The notes: generated from the letters alone by a model not told the origin. Shown: positions 7,751-16,154, counted from the first letter of the stretch. The stretch is DNA of 27,733 bases from JBFWQM01 sp050249455 (GCA_050249455.1 JBFWQM010000044.1:1-27733), one strand, 5' to 3'. Translations and numbers: made by a program.

Positions 7751-9365
7751 GCGGCTGCAGCGTCAGGCCGGCGGGCAGCGTGGCCCCCGCGCCGTCGAGC
7801 CGGTCGGCGCGCAGCGGCACGACCAGGTCCAGACCGTTGAACGGAAAGCGCAGGTGCAGGCGCACCGCGGAGTCGGCCGCGACGTCGATGGTGTCGAACG
7901 GCTTGACGGCCTGGCCGTCCGGGCCGACCAGGGCGATCTCCGGCGTCTCCTCGACCGCACGCAGGAAGCGCGCCTGTTCTTCCGTCGCGGCGACGACGCG
8001 CAGCCGCTGCAGCGCGGCAGCGCGTCCGGCATAGGTCAGGACGCCGACCAGGGTCGGCGCATCTTCCGCATCGCGGGCGGTCTGCTCGGCATTGGCGGAT
8101 GCGAAGGCGACGTAGCGCGACTCCGCGCCGGCGGACGTCAGGTAGAACCGCTGCCAGGGCGTCGTGGCGGCGAACACGCGCCGGCCGCTGCCGAGCGCGA
8201 AGGCGGTCTTCGGCGGATAGGGCCAGTCGGTGTTCTCGCCCGCGATCACGACGAAATCGTTCAGCGCCAGCTCGACCGCCTCGCCGGGCTCGTCGATACG
8301 GTAGAGCGGGGGACCGGCGAGGTCGCTGCCGAGCCGCCACGCCTCGATCGATGCGCCGAGCGCGCGGGCGCCCTTCTCGTCGAGGGCCTGGACGGCGCCC
8401 ACGGTCTCGCGCAGGACCAGCCGGTCGTCGGCGCCCAGCCCGGCGATGCCGGCGCCGGCGACGCGATAGGCGACATTGCGGATCGCGGTGACGGTGACGT
8501 CGCCGTCGCGCGTCGCGGCGAACCCCGACGCGGCGGCGTCGCGGCCGATGGTGCGGTCGCCGGCCGCAGGCGCGACCGCGAACCACACGTTCGCGATGAA
8601 GCCCTGCTTGTCGGCTTCGGCGCGGTCGCCGACGATCGCCGGCGCGCCGGCGCGGCAGCGCCAGTCGTAGAGCGTGGCCCGGCCGGTCACCGCCATCGGC
8701 GCGAACTCGGAGTCGGGGTTGGCGCGGCAGAACGCGCGCAGGCTCTCGCGCGGCGTCCGGTCGGCGTCGGCCTTCTCGCCGCACGGCAGGTTGGCGCCTG
8801 GCGCGCAGGCCAGCACCGCGCCGTCGGCGCACCGCCACGCGGTGGCGCGATAGGCGTCGAGCGGCAGATAGTCCGGGGCGCCCAGGCGGGCACGCACCGC
8901 CGCCGCCATCCAGTCCGGCACGAGCGGGCCGACATACCGGACGTCCGGCGCGTCGATGGTGCCGGCGGCGCGGCAGTAGGCGACCGGATCGTCGTGCGCC
9001 ACGCCTGCCGCCGCGACCAGCGCGCGGGCATGGGCGCGCGTCAGGTCGGCCATGCAGGCGATGGCGGCGGCGTCCGCGTCCCACGGCCGGGCGGCCGAAG
9101 ACCGGCTCAATCCGCACAGGTCCTGCCGGTAGCCGCGGAACGTGCCGGCGAGCCCGCCGATCCGGGCGGCGGCGTCCGGCTGCCCGGCGGCAGCGGCGCG
9201 CGCGGCGGCTTCCGCCACGGCGAGGTCGCGTTCGGCGACGGCCGCCGCGCTCTCCAGGCAGAACCCGCGGTCGCCGCTCGCGGCGCAGTCGTCGAGCGCG
9301 CCGGCCGCCGCGGGCGCGGCGCCGGCCAGGATCGTGAGCGCGAGCAGGAGGAAGAGAGGACGCAT
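7743..9365 (-). CDS. Secreted hypothetical protein with LprI-like N-terminal domain
   Basis: Encodes 540 residues. Residues 1-22 are a signal peptide (MRPLFLLLALTILAGAAPAA). Residues 27-116 have the spacing of the lysozyme-inhibitor LprI-like domain: Cys27, Cys36, GTFRGYRQDLC (Cys84), then ACMADLTRAHARAL (Cys104). A second cysteine-rich block follows at about 176-240, with WRCADG, CAPGANLPCGEKAD, RAFCRANPDSEF and TGRATLYDWRC, a pattern I associate with uncharacterised proteobacterial exported proteins. The C-terminal 280 residues are not recognised. A periplasmic location with disulfides is likely; function is unknown. The start was chosen at the signal peptide; a longer in-frame extension is proline/serine-rich and runs into the heat-shock gene, so it is rejected. 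No strong ribosome site is seen. Confidence 0.72.
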   Translation of the reverse strand: MRPLFLLLALTILAGAAPAAAGALDDCAASGDRGFCLESAAAVAERDLAVAEAAARAAAAGQPDAAARIGGLAGTFRGYRQDLCGLSRSSAARPWDADAAAIACMADLTRAHARALVAAAGVAHDDPVAYCRAAGTIDAPDVRYVGPLVPDWMAAAVRARLGAPDYLPLDAYRATAWRCADGAVLACAPGANLPCGEKADADRTPRESLRAFCRANPDSEFAPMAVTGRATLYDWRCRAGAPAIVGDRAEADKQGFIANVWFAVAPAAGDRTIGRDAAASGFAATRDGDVTVTAIRNVAYRVAGAGIAGLGADDRLVLRETVGAVQALDEKGARALGASIEAWRLGSDLAGPPLYRIDEPGEAVELALNDFVVIAGENTDWPYPPKTAFALGSGRRVFAATTPWQRFYLTSAGAESRYVAFASANAEQTARDAEDAPTLVGVLTYAGRAAALQRLRVVAATEEQARFLRAVEETPEIALVGPDGQAVKPFDTIDVAADSAVRLHLRFPFNGLDLVVPLRADRLDGAGATLPAGLTLQPLN

Positions 9366-9477
9366 GCGATGGCCCGATGGCAGTGGCTGGCCGGAAATCT
9401 GATGCAGGTTAAGGCGCGCGACCCGCGGCGTCTCTAGTGTTCGCGTCGGTGTTTCCATCGAACTGGAGGAGGCAGAC

Positions 9478-10002
9478 ATGGCTGACGAAGGCAAGGTGGC
9501 GGTCACGGGCGAGAAGCCGGCGACACCGGAACCGGTGCGGCATCCGGTCGATGTGTTCCGCCGCGAGTTCGACCGTCTGTTCGACGATTTCACCACCGGG
9601 TTCTCCGGCTGGCCGTTCGCGCGCCGTGGCGAAGCGGCGCCGGCGGCCCGCGCGCCGTCCGTCTTCGCCAACACGCCGGCGGTCGACGTGGCCGAGAAGG
9701 ACAGCGCCTACGAGATCACCGCGGAGCTTCCCGGGCTGGACGAGAAGGACATCGAGGTCCAGGTCGCCGACGACGTGCTCACCATCAAGGGCGAGAAGTC
9801 GGAGGCGAAGGAGGAGAAGAAGAAGGACTACTACCTCGCCGAACGGCGCTACGGCACCTTCCAGCGCGCGTTCCGCCTGCCGCAGCACGTCGATGCGGGC
9901 AAGATCGACGCCAGCTTCAAGAACGGCGTCCTGACGATCATGCTGCCCAAGACGGCGGAGGCGCAGCAGAAGCAGCGCAAGATCGAGATCAGGAAGCAGT
10001 AG
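9478..10002 (+). CDS. Small heat-shock protein, Hsp20/alpha-crystallin family
   Basis: Encodes 174 residues. The variable N-terminus (1-65) contains VDVFRREFDRLFDDF, a common class-A sHSP segment. The alpha-crystallin domain spans about 70-160 with ELPGLDEKDIEVQVADDVLTIKGEK and ends in the family signature FKNGVLTIMLPK. The C-terminal IEI (in RKIEIRKQ) is the I-x-I anchor that docks into neighbouring subunits. It acts as an ATP-independent holdase oligomer in the cytoplasm. A strong GGAGGAGG site (9465-9472) precedes the ATG. The 112-bp divergent gap has only a weak sigma70-like match (TTAAGG 9409-9414, 18 nt, TCTAGT 9433-9438) and no recognisable sigma32 box. A terminator follows. Confidence 0.93.
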   Translation: MADEGKVAVTGEKPATPEPVRHPVDVFRREFDRLFDDFTTGFSGWPFARRGEAAPAARAPSVFANTPAVDVAEKDSAYEITAELPGLDEKDIEVQVADDVLTIKGEKSEAKEEKKKDYYLAERRYGTFQRAFRLPQHVDAGKIDASFKNGVLTIMLPKTAEAQQKQRKIEIRKQ

Positions 10003-10024
10003 CCGCTAATCGGGATGGGTCCCG

Positions 10025-10056
10025 GCGCGGGCGGGCTTGGGGGCCGCCCGCGCTTT
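10025..10056 (+). terminator. Rho-independent terminator after hsp20
   Basis: A perfect 10-bp GC stem, 10025-10034 (GCGCGGGCGG) with 10044-10053, has a 9-nt loop and is followed by TTTCCTCT. It lies 22 nt after the hsp20 stop and before the next ribosome site, the best intrinsic terminator in the window. Confidence 0.75.
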
Positions 10057-10108
10057 CCTCTCCGGGCGGTCGCCGCCATAATCGCGGCGGGAACGACCGG
10101 AGGAACGC

Positions 10109-11701
10109 ATGGACTTCGACCTCATCATCCGCGGCGGCACGATCGTCGACGGCACCGGCGCGGCCGGCTGGACCGGCGACGTCGGCGTGCGCGACGGACG
10201 CATCGCGGCGGTGGAGCGCACTGTCGACGGGCCGGCGGCACGCACGATCGACGCGCGCGGGCAGGTCGTGGCGCCCGGCTTCATCGACATCAAGACGCAT
10301 TCCGACTTCACCCTGCCGATCAACCCCAAGGCCGAGAGCAAGGTCCGCCAGGGCGTGACGACGGAGGTGATCGGCCATTGCGGCTTCTCCGTCGCGCCGT
10401 GCCTGCCGGGCAAGGTCGCCGACCTGCGCCAGTATCTCTCGCCCAGCGCGCCGTGGCTCGAGTTCAGGGAGACCACGTTCGGCGACTACATGGACAGCTA
10501 CCCGGCGCTATCGGTGAATGCCGTGATGCACGTCGGCCACAACACCTTGCGGCTGATGACCATGGGCATGGCCGCGCGCAAGCCGACGCCGGAAGAGATC
10601 GCCCACATGGCGAAGCTCCTGGAGGAGGGGCTGGAGGCCGGCGCCGTCGGCCTGTCGTCCGGCCTCTTCACGCCGCCCGGCTCGTTCTCCGAGCCGGAGG
10701 AGCTGGTGGTGCTGGGCCGCGTGCTGGCCCGCCGCGGCGCGCGCTATTCGACCCACATCCGCGACGAGGCGAGCGAGGTTCACGCCGCGGTGCGCGAGGC
10801 GATCGCGTTCGGCGAGGCTTGCGGCGTCCATGTCCAGATCGTCCACTTCAAGCTGTCGGGCATGGAGAACTGGGGCACCGCGGAGACCGCGCTGGGCGAG
10901 CTCGCCGAGGCGCGGGCGCGCGGTGTCGCGATCGACGTCGACCAGTACCCCTACACGGCGGCGAGCAACCCGCTGCGCAACCTGCTGCCCGCCTGGCTGC
11001 AGGAGGGCGGCGACGCCGCGCTGATCGAGCGCCTCGGCCGCGCCGACGTGCGCAGGAAGGTGAGCGCGGAAATCGCCGCCAAGGGCCTCAACAATTTCGG
11101 CCGCATCCCGTCGTGGGACGCGGTGCGCGTCTCGATCTCGCCGCACCAGCCGCAGCATGCCGGCAAGACGCTGGCGGAGGTCGCGGCCGAGCGCCGCGTT
11201 GCGCCGGACGATGCGGTGTACGACTACGTCATCGCCGACCGCGCCTCGACCCGCGTCGTCGTCACCTCGATCGCGGAGGAGGACGTGCGCACCATCCTGA
11301 AGACGCCGTTCGTCCTGGTCGGCTCCGACGGCAACGCGGTCGCGCCCTACGGCATCACCAGCCAGGGCCGGCCGCACCCGCGGTTCTACGGCACCTTCGC
11401 CAAGGTGCTCGGCCACTACGTGCGCGACGAGAAGCTGCTCGACCTGCCGCTCGCCGTCCACAAGATGACCGGCGGGTCGGCGGCGGCGCTCGGCATCGCC
11501 GACCGCGGCGTGCTGCGGCCGGGCGCGTGGGCCGACATCACGGTGTTCGACCCGCAGACGATCGCCGAACGCGCGACCTACGCCGACCCGCACCAGTACG
11601 CGGTCGGCGTCGGCACGGTCGTCGTCAACGGCACGCTGGTGATCGACGGCGGCGAGCACACCGGCGCATTGCCGGGCAAGGTGCTGCGCCGCGCCGCCTG
11701 A
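10109..11701 (+). CDS. N-acyl-D-amino-acid deacylase-type amidohydrolase (D-aminoacylase family)
   Basis: Encodes 530 residues, in the range of D-aminoacylases, which cleave N-acyl-D-amino acids to an acid and a free D-amino acid. Domains: a small beta-sandwich at the termini (DFDLIIRGGTIVDGTG at the start, GVLRPGAWADITVFDP near the end) around a TIM barrel. Residues matching the tight zinc site are Cys91 (TEVIGHCGFS), His216 (STHIRDEA) and His246 (IVHFKLSG); Asp407 (VGSDGNA) matches the catalytic Asp. The usual N-terminal HxH reads Lys62-Thr-His64, so its first His is replaced. RPHPRFYGTF near 421 is typical of the family. A GGAGGA site at 10099-10104 supports the ATG. The acyl-CoA ligase gene starts 10 bp downstream. 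Dihydropyrimidinase-like activity is a less likely alternative. Confidence 0.85.
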   Translation: MDFDLIIRGGTIVDGTGAAGWTGDVGVRDGRIAAVERTVDGPAARTIDARGQVVAPGFIDIKTHSDFTLPINPKAESKVRQGVTTEVIGHCGFSVAPCLPGKVADLRQYLSPSAPWLEFRETTFGDYMDSYPALSVNAVMHVGHNTLRLMTMGMAARKPTPEEIAHMAKLLEEGLEAGAVGLSSGLFTPPGSFSEPEELVVLGRVLARRGARYSTHIRDEASEVHAAVREAIAFGEACGVHVQIVHFKLSGMENWGTAETALGELAEARARGVAIDVDQYPYTAASNPLRNLLPAWLQEGGDAALIERLGRADVRRKVSAEIAAKGLNNFGRIPSWDAVRVSISPHQPQHAGKTLAEVAAERRVAPDDAVYDYVIADRASTRVVVTSIAEEDVRTILKTPFVLVGSDGNAVAPYGITSQGRPHPRFYGTFAKVLGHYVRDEKLLDLPLAVHKMTGGSAAALGIADRGVLRPGAWADITVFDPQTIAERATYADPHQYAVGVGTVVVNGTLVIDGGEHTGALPGKVLRRAA

Positions 11702-11711
11702 GCGCCGTCCG

Positions 11712-13223
11712 ATGCTCCACGGCATTCCGAACTGGGCGCGCGCGACTCCCGACCGCCTCGCCCTGCGCGCGCTGGATCAGGATGCGACGCTCACCTGGGC
11801 CGAGCTCGACGACCTGACGGCGCGCGTCGCCGCGTTCCTGCGCGCCCGCGGCATCGGCCCCGGCGACAGGGTGGCGGTGGTCGTGGACAACGCGCTGGAA
11901 GGCGTCGTGCTGTTCTACGGCGTGCTGCGCGCCGGCGCGACCTTCGTCGCCGTCGCCGCCGAGAGCGCGCCGGCGTCGGCGCGCGAGATGGTGGCGCGCG
12001 TCGCGCCGAAGCTCGTGCTGGTCCCGGCCGGCGGCGCGCACGGCGACGTGGGCGCCGATGCGCCGACCCTGGCGTTCTGCCGCTGGAGCGCCGATCCGGC
12101 ACAGGCGGCGGCGGACGCCGTGTTCGCGGCGCTGCCGCCGCCGGGCGCCGGCGATCCGCATGTCGCGTCGCCGGGCCCCGACGACATCGCGGCGATCGGC
12201 TTCACGTCGGGCACCACCGGCACGCCCAAGGGCGTGATGCACAGCTACCGCAGCTTCGCCGCGATGGGCCGGCACTATGTCGAGACGTGGGGGCTGACCG
12301 AACGCGACCGGCTGCTCGAATACCGCTCGTTCGCCTGGGTCTCCGCGCAGGCGATGGCGCTGGCGCCGCTCGTGCTGGCAGGTTGCGAAGTCAGCGTCGC
12401 GCGGCGGTTCTCCCAGAGCCGGTTCTTCGACTGGGTCGGCACGGTGCGCCCGACCATCGTGATCGGCGTGCCGACGGTGGTGAACCTGCTGCTGGAGCGC
12501 AGCGCCGACGCGACCGCGGGCGACCTCGCCGGCGTCCGCTTCGTCACCTGCAGCACGGCGCCGCTGCTGGCCGAGCAGCATCGCCGCTTCGAGGCCACCT
12601 ACGCGGTGCCGCTGGTCCAGCACTACGGCACCAGCGAGGGCGGCGTGGTTGCCGCCAACCCGCCCGCCGCGCGGCGGATCGGCAGCGTCGGGCGCCCCGG
12701 CGTGGCCCAGGTCGTGCGCGTCGTCGCGCCCGACGGCGGACCGCTGCCGGCGGGGGAGACCGGCGAGGTGGAGGTGGCGGGCGCGCAGCTCGCGTTCGGC
12801 TACCTGGAGGCCGACCGCAGCGTGACGCCGCTGCAGGGCCGGGCGATGCGCACCGGCGACCTCGGCCATTTCGACGCGGACGGTTACCTGCATCTCACCG
12901 GGCGGTCGAAGGACATCATCATCCGCGGCGGCCTCAACGTCGCGCCGGTCGAGGTGGACGGCGTGCTGGCCGCCGACCCGTCGGTGGCCGAGGCAGCGAC
13001 CGTCGGCGTGCCGGACCCGATCTACGGAGAGGAGATCGTGAGCTTCGTCGTCGCCGCGCCGGGCCGGCAGGCCGACCCGGCCGCGCTGCTCGCCGCCTGC
13101 GCCGCCGCGCTGCCGGCCGGCCGCCGCCCGCGCGCCGTGCGCGTCGTCGCGGCGATCCCCCGGACCGACCGCGGCAAGACCGACCGCGCGGCGCTGCGCG
13201 CGCTGTGGGAGGCGGGCATCTAG
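11712..13223 (+). CDS. Acyl-CoA ligase (AMP-dependent synthetase/ligase, ANL superfamily)
   Basis: Encodes 503 residues with the full ANL motif set: TSGTTGTPKG at 165-174 (phosphate-binding loop), HYGTSEGG at 304-311 (adenine/AMP contact), RTGDLGHFDADGYLHLTGR at 380-398 (ribose Asp383), the hinge and RGGLNVAPVEVD at 405-416, and the catalytic Lys489 in PRTDRGKTD. It activates a carboxylic acid via an acyl-AMP to the CoA thioester in the cytoplasm. The substrate class (fatty, aromatic or branched acid) is not evident. The gene follows the deacylase by 10 bp, so a likely job is activating the acid released by that enzyme; this is inference. Its 3' end is followed by a hairpin shared with the convergent antiporter gene. 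Confidence 0.88.
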   Translation: MLHGIPNWARATPDRLALRALDQDATLTWAELDDLTARVAAFLRARGIGPGDRVAVVVDNALEGVVLFYGVLRAGATFVAVAAESAPASAREMVARVAPKLVLVPAGGAHGDVGADAPTLAFCRWSADPAQAAADAVFAALPPPGAGDPHVASPGPDDIAAIGFTSGTTGTPKGVMHSYRSFAAMGRHYVETWGLTERDRLLEYRSFAWVSAQAMALAPLVLAGCEVSVARRFSQSRFFDWVGTVRPTIVIGVPTVVNLLLERSADATAGDLAGVRFVTCSTAPLLAEQHRRFEATYAVPLVQHYGTSEGGVVAANPPAARRIGSVGRPGVAQVVRVVAPDGGPLPAGETGEVEVAGAQLAFGYLEADRSVTPLQGRAMRTGDLGHFDADGYLHLTGRSKDIIIRGGLNVAPVEVDGVLAADPSVAEAATVGVPDPIYGEEIVSFVVAAPGRQADPAALLAACAAALPAGRRPRAVRVVAAIPRTDRGKTDRAALRALWEAGI

Positions 13224-13231
13224 CGGGCAAC

Positions 13232-13250
13232 TGCCGGCGATCCGGCATTT
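13232..13250. terminator. Short bidirectional terminator-like hairpin between convergent genes
   Basis: TGCCGG (13232-13237) pairs perfectly with CCGGCA (13242-13247) around the tetraloop CGAT, followed by TTT on the plus strand. It occupies most of the 37-bp gap between the acyl-CoA ligase and the antiporter stop codons. Confidence 0.5.
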
Positions 13251-13260
13251 CCGCGAACCC

Positions 13261-15741
13261 TTATTCCGCCACCTCGCGCGTCGCGGCGGCGTCGCGGCGT
13301 TCGCCGGCGACGCGCTCGATCTCGGTGCGGATGTCGGGGTTCAGGCGCAGCAGCTTGCGGAAGTCCCTGCCCTCCAGCGTCAGGAGCTGGACGTATCCCG
13401 AGGCGACGACGTCGGCGTTGCGCGGCTGGCGGCTCAGGAGCGCCATCTCGCCGAAGAAGTCGCCCGGGCCCAGCCGGATCGGCCCGGCGGCGGTGCGCAC
13501 CAGCATCTCGCCGGAGGCGATGAAGTACATCGCGTCGCCGCGGTCGCCCTTGACGATGAGGCGCTCGCCCGGCACCGCGAGCCGCGGCCGCAGCAGCCGG
13601 ACGACGGCGGCCAGCCGCCGGTCGTCGAGGCTGGCGAACATCGGCACCTGCGCCACCATCTCGGCGAGCTTCAGCCCGAGGTCGAGCGGCGGCCGGCGGT
13701 CGAGCGACTGGCGCTGGTCGCGCATCTCGCGCTGCAGGTCGTGATAGACCTCAAGGCTGATGAGCGATTCCTCCAGCTTCTGGCGGTAGGCGTCCTCGCG
13801 GAAGCGGATCTCGGCGCGCTTCAGGTAGTGATGGCGCAGCGCCGCGGTGTAGAGCGGGTACTGCAGCTCCACAGCCGCCAGCGCCGATTCCATGGCCTCC
13901 AGCCGGGAGGACAGCAGGGTGTCGAGCATGCGTTGGGCGTGGTTGCCGAACAGCGGCGCGATCGAGGCGTTGTTGTAGGCGATCAGCCGCTGCAGCACGA
14001 GCTGCAGCACCATCAGCGACTCGAAGCGGTCGCCGAGGCAGCGCCCCAGCAGGCCGCTCCAGCCGAAATGCCGGTGCAGCCAGAGCCCGAGCCGGAACGG
14101 CTTCGACATCTTGATCAGCACGCAGCCGGCGTCGACATAGCCGTCGATGCCGCTGGTCTTGACCTTGTCGAACAGGTAGTCGGCGGCCGAGATCAGGATG
14201 CGCACCATGCGGCGCGAGATCGTGCGCTCGCGGAACAGCTGGTAGCAGAGCTCTCGCTCGCGCGCGACCAGCGTCAGAAGCCCGACCTGCACCTGGTCGC
14301 CGGGGAACAGCGGCGCCGGCTCCGCCGGCGACGGCGCCTCGTCCCCGGTCGCGCGGCGGTCGGACGGCCGGTCGAGCCGGTACTCCCGCGCGACCACGTC
14401 GAGCTGGCCCTCGATCTCGTCCTGCGACAGCGCCATCACCCGGTCGCGCAGCGCCGCCTCCGCCGGGCTCAGCCGGTCGAGGCCGAGGAGGCGGAGGAGG
14501 GGGCGCAGGGTCGGCGCGCCGATGAACAGGGTGAACAGCACGAAGCCCAGGCTCAGCACGCCGACGAAGTGCCGCGCCTCGCCCGACAGCGCCGGGTGCT
14601 CGACCGCGGCGAACGCCAGCACCATGGTGACCGCGCCGCGCAGGCCGCCCCACAGGATGACGATCTTGTACGCCGGCGCCACCGGCTCGGTCAGCCGCAG
14701 CGCGGTCAGGCCGGGCAGCAGGGCGTAGAGCGTGAACGCGCGCGCCGCCAGCGCCGCCGCGATCACCACGCCCAGCAGCACGAGGTCGTGCAGCGTGAGC
14801 GCCGACATGACGCGGCCGGCCAGCGCCGCCGCCAGCACGAAGATCAGCGAGTTGGCCCAGAACTCGAGCTGCTTCCACACGCCGACCAGCGCCTCCCAGT
14901 TCGCCGGGGTCAGCCGGGTCGGCCCGTAGGTGGCGAAGGTCAGCGCCGCGACGACGACGGCGACGACGCCGGAAACGTGGAAATACTGCTCGCCGGCAAT
15001 GAAGCTGAAATAGGCCAGCGCCACCGACAGCGTGATCTCGGCGACCAGCGCCTCGCGCAGCCACGGCAGGATCGCGACCACGATGCGGCCCAGCGCGAAG
15101 CCGACCGTCGCGCCGCCGATCAGCTTGTAGAGGAACGCGCCGATGCCGTCGGCCAGGCTCGGCTCGCGGCTGCCGTCGAGCACGCTGAGGAGGAGGGCGA
15201 ACAGCGCGATCGCCGCGGCGTCGTTGAACAGGCTCTCGCCCTCGACCAGCGCGGTCAGCCGGCGCGGCGCGCCGAGGTCGCGGAACACCGCTACGACCGC
15301 CGCCGGGTCGGTCGTCGCGATCATCGAGCCGATCAGCAGGCACACCGTCAGCCCGACGCCGCTCGCCACCGCCAGAGAGTAGCCGACGAACGCCGTGCAT
15401 ACCGCGATCGCCACCACCGCCATCAGGAGGACGACGGCGAAGTCGTCGAGCATCCGGCGCATGTCGCTGGTCAACCCGACGGTGAACAGTAGGACCGGCA
15501 GGAACAGGAACAGGAACGCCTCCGATGGCAGCTCCAGGCTCGCCAGCCCGCGCACTGCGTCGCGCAGCACGCCCTGCAGCGCCATCTCGTCGAAGGCGAG
15601 CGACATCAGCCCGATGCCGATGCCCAGCGCGGCGATCAGCACGACGTGCGGCAGCCGCCAGCGGTCGGCCAGCGGCAACAGGACGCTGACCAGCACGAGC
15701 AGCACCGTGATGGCCAGGACGACTGGGACGATACCCGTCAT
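13261..15741 (-). CDS. CPA1-type cation/proton antiporter with C-terminal cyclic-nucleotide-binding domain
   Basis: Encodes 826 residues. Residues 1-420 form about 12 membrane helices of the NhaP/SOS1-like CPA1 family; TTDPAAV (143-149) and EGESLFNDAAAI (167-178), with the Asn173-Asp174 ion-binding pair, are visible. A soluble linker of about 275 residues follows. Residues 701-815 form a cyclic-nucleotide-binding-type domain with GDRGDAMYFIASGE, then GDFFGEMALLSRQPRNADV (760-778), where Arg774 sits at the phosphate-binding position. It exchanges Na+ or K+ for H+ at the inner membrane and may be gated by cAMP or another ligand. The start MTGIVPVV at 15739-15741 is preferred, with GAAGGA upstream; an in-frame ATG 78 nt further upstream lacks a ribosome site and adds a polar, basic leader. 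It is monocistronic. Confidence 0.88.
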   Translation of the reverse strand: MTGIVPVVLAITVLLVLVSVLLPLADRWRLPHVVLIAALGIGIGLMSLAFDEMALQGVLRDAVRGLASLELPSEAFLFLFLPVLLFTVGLTSDMRRMLDDFAVVLLMAVVAIAVCTAFVGYSLAVASGVGLTVCLLIGSMIATTDPAAVVAVFRDLGAPRRLTALVEGESLFNDAAAIALFALLLSVLDGSREPSLADGIGAFLYKLIGGATVGFALGRIVVAILPWLREALVAEITLSVALAYFSFIAGEQYFHVSGVVAVVVAALTFATYGPTRLTPANWEALVGVWKQLEFWANSLIFVLAAALAGRVMSALTLHDLVLLGVVIAAALAARAFTLYALLPGLTALRLTEPVAPAYKIVILWGGLRGAVTMVLAFAAVEHPALSGEARHFVGVLSLGFVLFTLFIGAPTLRPLLRLLGLDRLSPAEAALRDRVMALSQDEIEGQLDVVAREYRLDRPSDRRATGDEAPSPAEPAPLFPGDQVQVGLLTLVARERELCYQLFRERTISRRMVRILISAADYLFDKVKTSGIDGYVDAGCVLIKMSKPFRLGLWLHRHFGWSGLLGRCLGDRFESLMVLQLVLQRLIAYNNASIAPLFGNHAQRMLDTLLSSRLEAMESALAAVELQYPLYTAALRHHYLKRAEIRFREDAYRQKLEESLISLEVYHDLQREMRDQRQSLDRRPPLDLGLKLAEMVAQVPMFASLDDRRLAAVVRLLRPRLAVPGERLIVKGDRGDAMYFIASGEMLVRTAAGPIRLGPGDFFGEMALLSRQPRNADVVASGYVQLLTLEGRDFRKLLRLNPDIRTEIERVAGERRDAAATREVAE

Positions 15742-16001
15742 GGACGACGTCGCCGGTTCCTTCGCCGTCGTCCCACGCGGCGTGCGGCCGCGGGCAGGGG
15801 ACGAACGGGACAGCAGCATGTGTTAATGCGTTTCTACACTAACCGCCGGGCGGCGGGCGGGGGATTCGTGGGGTGTCGGCGGGGGCACCGTCTCGTGGCA
15901 CGCGCCCCCTCCCGATGCATGAGCCGCAACCTTCTCTTCACCATCCTCGCCAACCCGCCCTTAACCCGTGCGGCGTAGTGTCCTCCCTGCGGCCGGCGGG
16001 C

Positions 16002-16042
16002 CGGCGGCACGTGGAGTTTCGCGGCTTCGTCACGTGCCGCCG
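16002..16042. repeat. 12-bp perfect inverted repeat containing two CACGTG palindromes
   Basis: CGGCGGCACGTG (16002-16013) is repeated in inverse at 16031-16042 with a 17-bp spacer. Each arm carries the self-complementary hexamer CACGTG (16008-16013 and 16031-16036), 23 bp apart start to start, about two helical turns. It could bind a dimeric regulator or form a cruciform or RNA hairpin. No known regulator is assigned. Confidence 0.55.
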
Positions 16043-16075
16043 CCGCCGGCCGAACCAGTTCTTCCTGGCCAAAGC

Positions 16076-16105
16076 GGGGCGGCGGGCGCAAATGCCCGCC
16101 GTTCC
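16076..16105 (+). repeat. Stem-loop upstream of the ssb promoter
   Basis: GGCGGGC (16081-16087) pairs with GCCCGCC (16094-16100) around the 6-nt loop GCAAAT. The stem extends five pairs outward, including two G-U pairs, to 16076 and 16105. There is no T-run. It lies about 45 bp before the ssb -10 candidate. Confidence 0.4.
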
Positions 16106-16148
16106 CATTTCCGCGCCCGAGCCCCTCTCGCCCCGCCGCCGTTTGCGC

Positions 16149-16154
16149 TATGAT
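16149..16154 (+). promoter_or_regulatory. Candidate -10 element for ssb (TATGAT)
   Basis: TATGAT matches five of six -10 consensus bases and stands out in a very GC-rich region. It lies 33 nt before the ssb ATG, implying a short leader. No good -35 is found 16-18 nt upstream. Confidence 0.4.

Noticed and set aside
9366..9477. Sigma32 heat-shock promoter for hsp20
   Set aside because: No CTTGAA-type -35 with a CCCCAT-type -10 was found; only a weak sigma70-like pair is present.
13741..15492. 583-codon plus-strand frame opposite the antiporter
   Set aside because: Extremely Gln/Arg/His/Asp-rich translation typical of antisense reading; the minus-strand antiporter is unambiguous.
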